A stretch of DNA of 64,000 bases, from NCBI RefSeq assembly GCF_049680855.1, contig NZ_JBMPGS010000005.1, forward strand, positions 1 to 64,000, read 5' to 3'. Shown one piece after another: positions 8,595 through 18,164 of the stretch. Origin of the DNA: Salinimicrobium sp049680855 (GTDB taxonomy: Bacteria; Bacteroidota; Bacteroidia; Flavobacteriales; Flavobacteriaceae). The notes beneath the pieces were generated by a model. That model saw nothing but the letters and a program-made list of their open reading frames with translations. It had not been told where the DNA came from and made no database searches. A program made the position numbers and the translations under genes. Within the stretch, counting starts at the first letter, position 1; every line of letters starts with the position of its first letter.

Positions 8595-9845
8595 TTATTG
8601 AAGAACCTGTTCAAGTTCCTGAACAGCAGCTACCAAATCCTTTTCATAAACAGACCAGGGTCTTCTGGCTGCAGTTTCCAGGGCAGATTCTCCCGCTGTT
8701 CTCATGATACCAGGTTTTAATAAAATTTCTTCTATAGCTGCCTGTAAGGAGCTTGTGGAACCGGCTTCTGCTATCCAGCCGTTCTCCCCATGAATTATTA
8801 TATCAGGTCCTGCCGTACGATCTGTCGTTATTACCGGTGTTCCCTGCGACATTGCTTCTGTGATGACCAGACCAAATCCCTCAAATAAGGAGGGAAAAAG
8901 AAGCACATCGCTTGCCTTCATTAATTGGAGAATCTCCTGATGAGGCAAACTGGGATACCAGGTGTGATTTTGCAGCGCCTTATTAAGAGCAGCACAATGC
9001 TGTACTACCTTATATCCCACAATGGTTAATTCCACGTGAGGAGCAAGCGCCGCAACCGCCTCAAAGAGTTCCGCTATTCCTTTGCGCTGTGATAATCCAC
9101 CAACAAATAGTAGCTTTAGTTTCCTATTCCTTAGCGGACTGTAAGTTTTCCTTTCTCCCACTGGAGGAAAAGCATAAGGCACTACCGCCACAGGAGCCAA
9201 TTTTCCCGGAAAGAACTTGAGCGTTTCACGTGTAAAACTGCTGGCTACAATAATTAAATCTGCCATGTCTAGCTCCCTGTCTTTTCTCTGTAACTTCTCC
9301 ATAGAATCCTGAAGCCCGGTAAGTGTAGAAGACCATTGAGGTCTACGTTCTCGTTCATATTCAAGGTAATGCCGGGCAGCTCTCCAGTAGCCTATAGGCA
9401 AATCATATATACATCGCATAGCATTTCTTTTGGCAATTTCAAAAGATAATGCAGCACCGTCTTCATATGCATAAACAGCTTCCACCTTTTTATACTTCCC
9501 TTTGCTTAGAGAATTTGCCACCCTTCGGTCAAGATCCTGATATACAGCATCTACGCAGAATGATCCTTTCTCATGTGCAACGAATTTTTCCAATCCTGCC
9601 CTGGCGGCGAGTAATCTACCTGCTTCCCTCCAGGGTCTTTGCCTGGTAATGTTACGAAGAGAAGTATCATACCTGCGGCGGCGGATTTCAGAGAACATCC
9701 TTGTTCCCCCCAATTGATCTAAAAAGCTACCTTCAAAACTTGCTATTGTGGTATGGAATTCATCCAGCATACCCTCTTTTTGAAAAGAAGTTACCGCTGC
9801 CCTAACAAAAGAATTTCCAGTAGGATGTGAAAGAATGAGTTTCAT
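8595..9845 (-). CDS. Glycosyltransferase family 4 (GT-B)
   Basis: Protein of 416 residues beginning MKLILSHPTGNSFVRAA. The N-terminal half is long and arginine-rich (residues 50-110), unlike its neighbours. The C-terminal half is a clear GT4 domain: LLFVGGLSQRKGIAELF and FPSLFEGFGLVITEAMSQGTPVIT, followed by GPDIIIHGENGWI. The family transfers sugars from nucleotide donors with retention of configuration, and it is probably cytoplasmic, working on a lipid-linked intermediate. It lies 23 bases after the upstream glycosyltransferase gene. Donor and acceptor are unknown. Confidence 0.87.
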   Translation of the reverse strand: MKLILSHPTGNSFVRAAVTSFQKEGMLDEFHTTIASFEGSFLDQLGGTRMFSEIRRRRYDTSLRNITRQRPWREAGRLLAARAGLEKFVAHEKGSFCVDAVYQDLDRRVANSLSKGKYKKVEAVYAYEDGAALSFEIAKRNAMRCIYDLPIGYWRAARHYLEYERERRPQWSSTLTGLQDSMEKLQRKDRELDMADLIIVASSFTRETLKFFPGKLAPVAVVPYAFPPVGERKTYSPLRNRKLKLLFVGGLSQRKGIAELFEAVAALAPHVELTIVGYKVVQHCAALNKALQNHTWYPSLPHQEILQLMKASDVLLFPSLFEGFGLVITEAMSQGTPVITTDRTAGPDIIIHGENGWIAEAGSTSSLQAAIEEILLKPGIMRTAGESALETAARRPWSVYEKDLVAAVQELEQVLQ

Positions 9846-9867
9846 TATTTGTAATTAAATTATGTGA

Positions 9868-10902
9868 TCAAGCAGAGACTGCTTCAGTTAAAACGCAAAG
9901 ATATTTTTCGGCAACAAGCTGGGAATGGTGTGCTGCAAGATGAGCCGGTGCTGATGTTCTACATCTTGATTCAAGCTCAGGATCTTGTAAGAGTTTCATC
10001 ATTGTCTCTACCAAATCCTCTAAATCTCCCCTTCTGAATAGGACTCCTCCCGGACCTACTGCCTCCGCGAGACCTCCTCCGCGGGAGGCAATCGGGAGAC
10101 AACCACAGGCCATTCCTTCAAGAGCGACCATTCCGAAAGGCTCTTCCCATATCGAGGGAATTAATATATATCTGTGCTGATTGAGACAGGTTACCAGTTC
10201 CTCGCCACGCATAGCTCCTTTGAACTCTACAATATTTTCTAACCCGAGCTCCTGAACAAGCATCTCCAGTGAGGCTCTTTCTGGTCCATCTCCTATAATC
10301 GTAAGACTGAGAAACACGTCCGTTTCCCCAGCTATATTTCTTTTTACTAAGCGGGCGATAGCCTTTATTGCCATGTCAGCTCCTTTATCTGAAACAAGCC
10401 GCCCTAAAAACACATATTGCTTTTTCTTCTCAATATGCGGCAGTACTCTGAACATATTCTGTCTGTATGGATTGTGAATAACATCAGATGAAGGAGCGGT
10501 TTGTTGCCTTAAAGCATTACTTGCCGACACAACCTTGCTGGACCTATGAAGTCTCCACATCTTGATCTTATCCTGAAAACCTATTTTTCCACTTTCACGA
10601 CGTACCCATGTATTAAGAGAGATAACAAAAGGTTTTTTGATGAAAAACCCCGGCCAGGCCAGCCTGAGACAAGGATTATTCTCGAAAAGAATATCTGCCC
10701 ATAAATGTGCCTGAATTATTTTTTTAGGCCCCGGATCTCTTATCACTTCATACCCAAAAATTTTAGCAGCAGGGTCAGGAGTCCAGGTAAGTATCTTTAC
10801 CTGATGCCCTCGGCTAATAAAATGATCAGCATATAACTCTGTATTTACTTCAATCCCACCTATGAAAGGGTAGAAGTTATGAGAAAGTATTAATATTTTC
10901 AA
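9868..10902 (-). CDS. Glycosyltransferase family 4 (GT-B)
   Basis: Protein of 344 residues. The N-terminal acceptor domain begins MKILILSHNFYPFIGGIEV, the classical glycine-rich loop of GT4 enzymes. The donor domain carries YVFLGRLVSDKGADMAI and PSIWEEPFGMVALEGMACGCLPIAS with the EX7E motif. It is slightly shorter than the typical 370-390 residues, mainly because the linker between the domains is compact. It lies 12 bases downstream of the GT2 gene in the same operon. The sugar specificity cannot be deduced. Confidence 0.88.
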   Translation of the reverse strand: MKILILSHNFYPFIGGIEVNTELYADHFISRGHQVKILTWTPDPAAKIFGYEVIRDPGPKKIIQAHLWADILFENNPCLRLAWPGFFIKKPFVISLNTWVRRESGKIGFQDKIKMWRLHRSSKVVSASNALRQQTAPSSDVIHNPYRQNMFRVLPHIEKKKQYVFLGRLVSDKGADMAIKAIARLVKRNIAGETDVFLSLTIIGDGPERASLEMLVQELGLENIVEFKGAMRGEELVTCLNQHRYILIPSIWEEPFGMVALEGMACGCLPIASRGGGLAEAVGPGGVLFRRGDLEDLVETMMKLLQDPELESRCRTSAPAHLAAHHSQLVAEKYLCVLTEAVSA

Positions 10903-10913
10903 AGTCAGAATTA

Positions 10914-11834
10914 TTAAGATGTACCGGAAAGAACTACGTCATTTTTATAAGTTTTTCTTCCCAAGTTTTGTGTGAAAAAGTATTTGATGATCTCCTTACG
11001 GCTATGTGCTTTATCTTTGACTATTTCCATATTTCGATAGTAGATTGCTCCAAGGGTCCAGATCAGTAGAAATTCTATACCCAGTCGGAAACAGATAATC
11101 CCTGCCACTAAATATGGCATACTAATCTTATCAAACTTCTTTAAAAGGTACCACCTGTTCCTGTAAAACCTTATAACCCGGTGGCTCACCTTCTGTGGAG
11201 TACCGCTTCCTTTGTGAAAAGCTTTTATAGGCATTACTCCAATTTTCCAACCTCTTCGCGAGGCCCTCATACAAATATCATGATCAAGTTCCAACCAGTC
11301 GAAATTCTTGTCAAACAAGCCGATATCCTCAAGTACCTTTTTCCTCAAGACCATCGCACAGGTGAAGACATTGATATCTTTGGGATTTTTGATAAAATAA
11401 TTGAGATACCATTGATAAAGTTGTTGCCCTAAAATAAGACTGAGTACACCCGGCTCTGCCTCAAATGAAGCCGATGCTATCCCTGCCGAGTTAACTGTTT
11501 TAAAAGTAGCTATACCTACTTCTGGATTGGCTCGAAAATATTCCTTGATCCCTTTTACATAATTTTCCAGAGGCCAAGCGTCGGAATCCAGGAGAAGAAC
11601 CAAATCGGAGTTGAGATCTTTGAGACCTTTATTCAGTGAACGGATGAGTCCGAGATTCCTTTTGTTTCGAATTAGTTTTATCTCCGCAGGAACAGGACCC
11701 GGTATCTCGGAAGAGCAATCATCTACCACCAGGAATTGGTCAAAAGGAGCCTCTGCATATTCAACGCACTGTTTTATACATTGGGAGGTAAGTTCCCAGG
11801 TGTTGTAATTAGTAACTAAAATTCCCAGTGTCAT
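10914..11834 (-). CDS. Glycosyltransferase family 2 (GT-A)
   Basis: Protein of 306 residues with the GT2 hallmarks: GILVTNYNTWELTSQCI at the start, the VVDDCSS loop, NLGLIRSLNKGL, and the metal-binding LLLDSDAWP. A second acidic motif, DWLELDHDICMRASRRGW, is of the rhamnosyltransferase-like branch (the ED.D type catalytic region). A hydrophobic segment near residues 240-262 suggests membrane contact. It is part of the polysaccharide operon between a GT4 gene and the CgeB-like gene. I cannot name the donor. Confidence 0.87.
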   Translation of the reverse strand: MTLGILVTNYNTWELTSQCIKQCVEYAEAPFDQFLVVDDCSSEIPGPVPAEIKLIRNKRNLGLIRSLNKGLKDLNSDLVLLLDSDAWPLENYVKGIKEYFRANPEVGIATFKTVNSAGIASASFEAEPGVLSLILGQQLYQWYLNYFIKNPKDINVFTCAMVLRKKVLEDIGLFDKNFDWLELDHDICMRASRRGWKIGVMPIKAFHKGSGTPQKVSHRVIRFYRNRWYLLKKFDKISMPYLVAGIICFRLGIEFLLIWTLGAIYYRNMEIVKDKAHSRKEIIKYFFTQNLGRKTYKNDVVLSGTS

Positions 11835-11867
11835 ATTTTTCTGTTTTATAAAATAAAGCTTGTAATG

Positions 11868-12956
11868 CTACACTACAGCCTCGATATGCTCCAAAAATGT
11901 GCTTTGATTAACACTTTCCAGACGATCCAGGAACCTGAGGGCCACGTTTCGTGTCGTATATTTTTGAATCCACTTATATTGATTTCCCTGAATTTCCTTC
12001 AGCTGGGAAAGATTTAAGGAAGAAATGCTTTTCAGAAGATCCTCCTTATTTTGGTAAGGAATACAGTTGCTCTGGTCGAGACCGTATGGCGCACACAATG
12101 GATTTTTTTGATCCAATTCTTTAAAGCACAGGATTGCTCCCTTGGCTGCGTATTCGTAATGTCTCAGACAGTCCCAACCTTCCCGTTTGGTGGTGATCCC
12201 AAATCGGGATCTTCTGATATCATCAAAGTAATCCTCCTGTTTTTCATATCGTGGTTTCCATTTCCCCACTTCAGCAACATCCAGATTTTTAAAAAGCTCA
12301 TTTAAGTCTTTGTCAATATTATAGTTTACAAATTCCTGATCCTTTTGTGAAAAGGGAATATATTCAAGGTGCTCCTCAGGAATGGACATGGAGATGCCAT
12401 AATGTTTAACCGGAATCTTCAGAATTTTTGAGGCTATTCTATTTAATACCGGAAATTTACTTTTAGTTATTCCGTACAATTCTGCTGTACTGGCATGTTC
12501 TCTTTTAAAAAAATGAACCTTTCTGAAATTATAGAAGTATGACCATGGCCTTACCTTAAGGTTAAAAGAATTATGAAAATAAGGAAACATGGAAGCAGAA
12601 TCATAACCATCTATGATACAAAGACCTGATCTTTTTGCAGGTCCAAGACTTTTGTAGATATAATGGAACAGATCACACTGCTCAAAAATATCTGTAAATA
12701 GGATGTAATCATATTTTTCAATGTCTGATAACCAGTAGGTTCTCTTTCCCCGAATGTTATCATCTTCAGGAAGCATCTTGTATAGCGTATTTCCTCGACT
12801 GCCGGTTTTTTGAAGGTCCTCCCCGGTAGCATCCCGGTACATAAAATTCATTCTGGGGACATCTACAACCTCGATTTCAGGAACCGATCTTAATCCGTGA
12901 AGAAGGCCATCGATCAGGTAATTAGGCACACTGGAGTTCAGAAAAAGTATTTTCAT
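11868..12956 (-). CDS. Probable glycosyltransferase, CgeB/exostosin-like C-terminus
   Basis: Protein of 362 residues. The N-terminus (MKILFLNSSVPNYLIDGLLHG) resembles a Rossmann-type strand and turn, but the middle has no motif I recognise. The C-terminal segment SRFGITTKREGWDCLRHYE, then GAILCFKELDQKNPLCAPYG, resembles the donor half of family-1-like (CgeB or exostosin type) glycosyltransferases. The call therefore rests on partial similarity and on position inside a block of glycosyltransferase genes. Lys/Asp-rich stretches around residues 215-260 are unusual for a GT-B enzyme and may be a lineage-specific insert. Confidence 0.6.
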   Translation of the reverse strand: MKILFLNSSVPNYLIDGLLHGLRSVPEIEVVDVPRMNFMYRDATGEDLQKTGSRGNTLYKMLPEDDNIRGKRTYWLSDIEKYDYILFTDIFEQCDLFHYIYKSLGPAKRSGLCIIDGYDSASMFPYFHNSFNLKVRPWSYFYNFRKVHFFKREHASTAELYGITKSKFPVLNRIASKILKIPVKHYGISMSIPEEHLEYIPFSQKDQEFVNYNIDKDLNELFKNLDVAEVGKWKPRYEKQEDYFDDIRRSRFGITTKREGWDCLRHYEYAAKGAILCFKELDQKNPLCAPYGLDQSNCIPYQNKEDLLKSISSLNLSQLKEIQGNQYKWIQKYTTRNVALRFLDRLESVNQSTFLEHIEAVV

Positions 12957-12983
12957 TTGTGGTAAATTATATAAGAAGACGGA

Positions 12984-13862
12984 TTATCCGTGCTGCTTCT
13001 TAAGGTGAAGGGTGATAAGAAATATAGCCGCGCACTTCCTGAGTATATTGATCAGGTTCCTGTCCGGAGGTGAATATGCTTTAAAGGGGGTCTGTTTGAG
13101 GAACTTCTTATAGAGATTCTTGTAAGGATGCCTTAACTGAAAATGCCATGGTTTGAAGGACTCATTAAAATGAATAATGGCAGGTTTATCAATCTGCTGC
13201 AGTAGTTTTTTGTCCTGGATAAATTCTCTTCGAGCAATGTATTTAAATGTAAGATTCCATTTTACCGGCAATTCCAACCAGTCATTTACTAAAACAGCAT
13301 TGAGAGCATCCTGATCATGAAATTTTATTTTGCCAGGATTTTCTTTAATGAAATTAAGTACTTTACTTGCTATACCTTCGGTTCGCCATTTCTTCAGATC
13401 TAGCAGGAGCACACCTGAATTAAAGGTTTTGGTGTTTCCCAGTCCCATCTCAATATTTCTTTTGTTATTGTACTCTGGCACTGCAGCTACGGCATGACCC
13501 CGTATATCCTGAACCCAAAGGTCATTAAGGTTTTCATTTATGATAATATCGCAGTCGAGATAAAGTGCACGAGTATGCTCCACCGGGAGCAAGTCTGGAA
13601 TAGATATGCGATAATAAGCCGCCCGACTTATGTGCCCATCCACCAAAAAGCTGGTAAACAACGAAAAGTCAACAGCCACAAATTTAATTTCAAACCCTTC
13701 AGTTTCAGCAAGTTTTTTCAAAATGGTCTTTGATTTTTCACTGATCCCGCCATCCAGTACATAGATAAGTAAGTCACTGGATTTATTGTGGTAATACAAA
13801 GAGGTGACCGAAACAAATAAATGCTGTGCATAGTTCTCATCTGAACAATAAACTACAACCAT
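12984..13862 (-). CDS. Glycosyltransferase family 8
   Basis: Protein of 292 residues beginning MVVVYCSDENYAQHLFVSVTSL. It shows the GT8 metal site ALYLDCDIIIN (DxD), then FNSGVLLLDLKKWR, then FHDQDALNAVL, and the C-terminal HFNESFKPWH with its conserved histidine. The family (for example LPS alpha-glucosyl/galactosyltransferases) uses UDP-sugars with retention. The gene overlaps the end of the upstream TPR glycosyltransferase gene by 10 bases. UDP-glucose or UDP-galactose is the likely donor by family precedent. Confidence 0.9.
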   Translation of the reverse strand: MVVVYCSDENYAQHLFVSVTSLYYHNKSSDLLIYVLDGGISEKSKTILKKLAETEGFEIKFVAVDFSLFTSFLVDGHISRAAYYRISIPDLLPVEHTRALYLDCDIIINENLNDLWVQDIRGHAVAAVPEYNNKRNIEMGLGNTKTFNSGVLLLDLKKWRTEGIASKVLNFIKENPGKIKFHDQDALNAVLVNDWLELPVKWNLTFKYIARREFIQDKKLLQQIDKPAIIHFNESFKPWHFQLRHPYKNLYKKFLKQTPFKAYSPPDRNLINILRKCAAIFLITLHLKKQHG

Positions 13863-15643
13863 TTCTTACTAAATTTTTGATTAAAAAACCGCCAGATCCA
13901 TCCTACTTTTAATCCCTTTGCCAGACGCACCGTGTAATCTCCTATTGAAACTGATGGAAGCCCTTTCCGTCTGTTAGGAATGTTTAAGGTCTTAAAAAGG
14001 CCATTTAAAAGGTTAATTCTTTTCATCCGAATATTATGATGAAATACGCGTATCCACTTATTTAGCCGATTGTCCACCGGGTTATATTCTTCTTCGTTAT
14101 ACCATCCATTCAAACAGGAAGCGTACTCACTTTGGTTACAATTTCGGAGCATGAGATCCACATCCCCTAACCAGGATAATTCTTGCTGCTCTACCTGGTG
14201 CATACTTTGCCGCACTTTTTCTTCTCCCGAATAAAACTTTGATATTTTCCCATACTGGAGAAGATCGATCACCTCATGCACCTTTTTCAATACTGGATGG
14301 TAAAGCCTCGGAAACTGTTCCTTTCTTACACAGGCTTCTGAAAGCTTCCCGTCACACAAAAGCGCTACTAAATAATATGCCCATTCTACAGGATCGGGCT
14401 CACAAGCTCCATATGAACCCAAACTGGCCTGGATTGGTTTTAATATACATTTTAAGGCTTCCCCGGCCTCTCCTTTGCGCAGGTAAACGCGGGTTAATTT
14501 CAGTTGAGGCTCGCTCATCCATGGGATCATAGTGGCACATTCGTGGTAAATGGCTATGGCATGGTCATAATCTCCTTTTTCTAAGGCTTCGTCTCCCAGC
14601 CGCAAGCACTCTAGGTGCTTTCCTTTACCACTAATGTGAAGTGTTTGTTCCAGGGACAGTTTGTCCACTATCCTAAGTTCTCCAAAAGGACCTTCTTGGA
14701 TTATTCTCTGATGAGGTAGAAGTTTCTTCTGCAGGAGAAACCACTGATAGATCTGGTCCCGCTGTTTCATTGTATGATGACTGTGAACCAGGTCATGTCC
14801 ACTCCCAATAACTTCGGCCAGTTTTTCCTTATTGGAGAAGAGGAAATTCATCTTATCCAGGATGTTGTTTTCATCTGCAAACACGCAGTTTACCATATCT
14901 TTGAAACCTGCTGCCTCTAGAACAGGGGATTGCTCTGTAATCAAACAACTTCGAGATCCAGGAATCTCCAGATGTTTCCGTACCATTTCCCGGGCTACTG
15001 TCCCGCAGGCAGGTACAAACCAACTGGCATTTATTGTTCTCGCATAGGCCTCCCCATGGATCATAACAGGGGAATGACTTTCATATCCTTTATGTGGAAA
15101 AATTAGCGTAGGATAACAACTGGCAATTATCGAATGTATCTTTTCCCTCCAGGGATAGAGGGGGTTTACGCAACCACTAAACATGACCGGGATTATCTTG
15201 GGTTGAGAATAATCCCTGCAGATCTCAGAATCTATAAAATTGGGCCAGACAAAAAATCTTTCTGCCAGTCCCGAGGTGTGTTCAGCAGTAGTCGTAGAAA
15301 TGGTAAAAAAGGTTTCAATTCCCCAATAATCCATATCTGAAATAAAACCCGAACGACAGTCACACCAACCATCCCCGTTGTGCAAACCTATCTTTGGAAC
15401 CTGTGGGTGACAATGTGTATTTTTTATTTTTATTTTTCTTGAAATCTGTGTCTTATAGCCGCTCTCAAACAGAGCTACATCTGGTTGAAACTTGTCACAG
15501 ACCTCCCGGTAATCACAGTCGGTATTTATAACCACTACCTCGAAGAACTGAGACAAACACTTTTGGTGAAGCTGCATATGCAATTGCAAAAACTGCGGCA
15601 GTCCCCGGTGATCCCATTGAAAAAAAACTAATTTCGGTTTCAT
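13853..15643 (-). CDS. Glycosyltransferase-like protein fused to a TPR domain
   Basis: Protein of 596 residues. The N-terminal part (1 to about 300) looks like a GT-B enzyme of the Glyco_trans_1_2/CgeB kind: MKPKLVFFQWDHRGLPQF, FVWPNFIDSEICRDY, VPACGTVAREMVRKHLEIPG and VLEAAGFKDMVNCVFADE. It is followed at about 330-450 by helical repeats of TPR type (LGDEALEKGDYDHAIAIYHE, LKLTRVYLRKGEAGEALK). The last 130 residues are basic and unassigned. Fusion of a glycosyltransferase with TPRs suggests a scaffold or length-control role, but that is speculation. It lies 20 bases after the flippase gene and its end overlaps the GT8 start. Confidence 0.6.
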   Translation of the reverse strand: MKPKLVFFQWDHRGLPQFLQLHMQLHQKCLSQFFEVVVINTDCDYREVCDKFQPDVALFESGYKTQISRKIKIKNTHCHPQVPKIGLHNGDGWCDCRSGFISDMDYWGIETFFTISTTTAEHTSGLAERFFVWPNFIDSEICRDYSQPKIIPVMFSGCVNPLYPWREKIHSIIASCYPTLIFPHKGYESHSPVMIHGEAYARTINASWFVPACGTVAREMVRKHLEIPGSRSCLITEQSPVLEAAGFKDMVNCVFADENNILDKMNFLFSNKEKLAEVIGSGHDLVHSHHTMKQRDQIYQWFLLQKKLLPHQRIIQEGPFGELRIVDKLSLEQTLHISGKGKHLECLRLGDEALEKGDYDHAIAIYHECATMIPWMSEPQLKLTRVYLRKGEAGEALKCILKPIQASLGSYGACEPDPVEWAYYLVALLCDGKLSEACVRKEQFPRLYHPVLKKVHEVIDLLQYGKISKFYSGEEKVRQSMHQVEQQELSWLGDVDLMLRNCNQSEYASCLNGWYNEEEYNPVDNRLNKWIRVFHHNIRMKRINLLNGLFKTLNIPNRRKGLPSVSIGDYTVRLAKGLKVGWIWRFFNQKFSKKWL

Positions 15644-15662
15644 CTGTAGTATCAGGTAGTAA

Positions 15663-16964
15663 TTAGTTCTGCTGTTGCTGGAGTCTGCCTATTTTAAAAA
15701 GGCAGTACAACAAGTACATAAGGCTTTCCATGGAAGCAACGAAGAGATTAAATTTTAATACTCCTGTGAGGGAACTAATATCAATCATACTTATTCCGGC
15801 TATAATTGTCAGGATGGTAATTGAAATCGACCATACCGGATTAAAGGCCCAGTTTCTGCTCGTGGCTAACGTAAATAGAGATACCGCTATTAAATTACAA
15901 CATCCTCCCGCTATGCTTAAAACAAGTTCATTTTCCAGACCGCGGTAATTTTCTCCCAGGATCCACAACAACTGCGTTGGAAAAAGAGCAACAAAACTGA
16001 TAATACTTATACAGACCAGGAACAGACCTCCCAGGATCTGCAAAAACCTTTGGAACAAAATTTTTCTTTCATTGGTTAGACGCGAGTAACGAGGGATTAC
16101 CAGGGTTCCGAAAATATATGTCACCATAGTGAGGGCCATGGAGAGTCTTGCCAAGGCTCCTATTTCTGCAATTGCTGCAGTTGTACCAAAGATCGTAATA
16201 AGCCACACTGTGATCTGCCCCGAAAAACTATTGAAGACAGATCTGGGGAGTACTCTCTTCACTACACCCAGAATTTCCTTTTTAATCCGGGGTTGTGGTT
16301 TCTGCTGCCAGTCGGCATATTTATGAGAAATCTTTCTCAGCCGCAGGTTTCCCCATACATGAGGAAGTCCGGCAGCAAGAATAGCTATATATGCAAAAGG
16401 AAAAAGAAAAATAAACAATAACAATAAAATTCTTCCAAAACCCAGCCCCAGTTCAATTTTCTGAACAGGAACAATATCCTGATGCAAGGCGGGACCAACC
16501 GTTAGCACATATCCTGACAAGGAGGTGAAAAATGCCGGTATAAGGGCGGCCAAAATTAATACAGATGTTATCCATCCCGCACCATGATGACGAAAGAGAT
16601 ACAGGAACAGAGGAACGGCAATAGCTAAAAGAACAATTGCAAAGCGTTTTCTGAGCGCGTATCCCGTCACTACCACTGCACCCAGTTTTGTCCTGTCTTT
16701 CCAAACCTTCCCACCCTGTGCCATAACACTGGTAGTAATGCCTCCATCTGCAAGCATTATTAAAGACCCCAACATTAGACTGGCTAATGTATAAAGCGCA
16801 TATTCCTGTGTTGGTAGAATTCTAATGATCAGGATTCCGCACGCAAAACTGATTCCCTGAACCACAATTTGAATACTCCCTGTAAGAGAGATCAGTTTCA
16901 CCCATTCAAGAGCTTTAAAATAGGTAGGGCTGTATGAAATGAAAGAAGAGATCTTCAAGGGCAT
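15663..16964 (-). CDS. Oligosaccharide flippase (Wzx/MATE-like)
   Basis: Integral membrane protein of 433 residues with about 12 predicted hydrophobic helices. It begins with LTGSIQIVVQGISFACGILIIRILPT, a pattern typical of the polysaccharide-transporter branch of the MOP superfamily. Such proteins flip undecaprenyl-linked repeat units across the inner membrane. It is the only flippase candidate in the locus and stands between the sugar-nucleotide genes and the glycosyltransferases, as expected for a Wzx/Wzy-dependent system. The subfamily assignment is by architecture; sequence identity among Wzx proteins is generally low. Confidence 0.8.
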   Translation of the reverse strand: MPLKISSFISYSPTYFKALEWVKLISLTGSIQIVVQGISFACGILIIRILPTQEYALYTLASLMLGSLIMLADGGITTSVMAQGGKVWKDRTKLGAVVVTGYALRKRFAIVLLAIAVPLFLYLFRHHGAGWITSVLILAALIPAFFTSLSGYVLTVGPALHQDIVPVQKIELGLGFGRILLLLFIFLFPFAYIAILAAGLPHVWGNLRLRKISHKYADWQQKPQPRIKKEILGVVKRVLPRSVFNSFSGQITVWLITIFGTTAAIAEIGALARLSMALTMVTYIFGTLVIPRYSRLTNERKILFQRFLQILGGLFLVCISIISFVALFPTQLLWILGENYRGLENELVLSIAGGCCNLIAVSLFTLATSRNWAFNPVWSISITILTIIAGISMIDISSLTGVLKFNLFVASMESLMYLLYCLFKIGRLQQQQN

Positions 16965-17009
16965 AATTTAAAAACTATCACTATCACTCCTTTTCCGGAG
17001 CGTTCAAAA

Positions 17010-18164
17010 TCATGGGCCAACTTCTGTGGAAACCGGGACCGGGGAGATGAGCCTGAGGAAAACATCAACAACCTGCTGTACCTCTTCCGGAGCCATTGGC
17101 ACGAAGAGGGGTAAAATAATAGATCTGTCATTCACGTCTTCAGAAACTGGCAGGACATCCTGTTCGCTCTGTTTATATGCTTTTTCGCGGTGGATGGTCA
17201 TTACACCTCGTCTGCTCGCAATGCCGGCATCCAGCAATCCCTGCATGAGCGTATTTCTATCGATTAAAAAATCCTTAGAGAGATACACACTGTAGGACTG
17301 ATAGTTGCTGTAGAAACCAGCCTCTTCTCTTGGAAGGATGACACCTGGTATATGGCGAAAAGCCTCATCATATATAGCTGCAATTTTTCTGCGCTCCTTA
17401 ACAATCCAATCCAGCTTTTCTAGTTGGTGTATGCCCACGGCTGCCTGAATATCGGTCATCCTATAGTTGTAGCCCACCTCCAGATACTCCTCAAAAATCA
17501 GTTTATCAGCCTCGTGTCGCACCCGGTCGTTCACAGACATTCCGTGCTGCCTAAGAAGTTTAAGCCGCTCGTAATAATCTTTCCGATTGGTAGTAATCAT
17601 CCCTCCGTCCCCAGTGGAAATTACTTTTCGTGGATGAAAGGAAAAACAGACCAATTCAGAATGAGACCCAATTTTCTTATTCTTGTATTGAGAACCTGCA
17701 GCACAGGCAGCATCTTCAATTAATTGCAGTCGATATTTCCCGCACAACTCTTGAAAAGCTTCAATATCTGCTGGCATACCGAGTTGATGTACCAGAAGAA
17801 TTGCCTTGGTTTTAGAAGTTATCTTTTTTTCTGTTTCAACAGGATCTAAGTTATTGCTGGTCTTCAGTACATCTGCAAAAACGGGTGTAGCACCTACATA
17901 CTTAATAGCGTTGGCAGTTGCAATATAGCTCAAAGAAGGACAAATAACTTCATCCATAGGCCCTACTCCTGCAACGATCATTGAAAGATGTAAGGCTGTA
18001 GTGCAATTGGAAACCGCTACTGCATAAGGCGCACCTGTATATGTTGCAAATTTCTCCTCAAACTCCTGAACCCTGGGACCTTGCGTAATCCAACCACTAA
18101 GGATGGTATCGTATGCCGCCCGGGCCTCTTCTACGGTTAAATAAGGTTTGGCAAGAGGTATCAT
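17010..18164 (-). CDS. DegT/DnrJ/EryC1/StrS aminotransferase
   Basis: PLP-dependent sugar aminotransferase of 384 residues. Start MIPLAKPYLTVEEARA; substrate/PLP motif VSNCTTALHLS (about 52-62); DAACAAGS (151-158); PLP-binding Lys180 in SFHPRKVISTGDGG. The SFHPRK variant is common in perosamine-synthase/PglE-like enzymes that aminate 4-keto-6-deoxy sugars. Its start overlaps the stop of the SDR gene by 4 bases, and the PglD-like acyltransferase is one gene further upstream. The three probably make one N-acylated amino sugar. The exact sugar is inferred. Confidence 0.85.
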   Translation of the reverse strand: MIPLAKPYLTVEEARAAYDTILSGWITQGPRVQEFEEKFATYTGAPYAVAVSNCTTALHLSMIVAGVGPMDEVICPSLSYIATANAIKYVGATPVFADVLKTSNNLDPVETEKKITSKTKAILLVHQLGMPADIEAFQELCGKYRLQLIEDAACAAGSQYKNKKIGSHSELVCFSFHPRKVISTGDGGMITTNRKDYYERLKLLRQHGMSVNDRVRHEADKLIFEEYLEVGYNYRMTDIQAAVGIHQLEKLDWIVKERRKIAAIYDEAFRHIPGVILPREEAGFYSNYQSYSVYLSKDFLIDRNTLMQGLLDAGIASRRGVMTIHREKAYKQSEQDVLPVSEDVNDRSIILPLFVPMAPEEVQQVVDVFLRLISPVPVSTEVGP

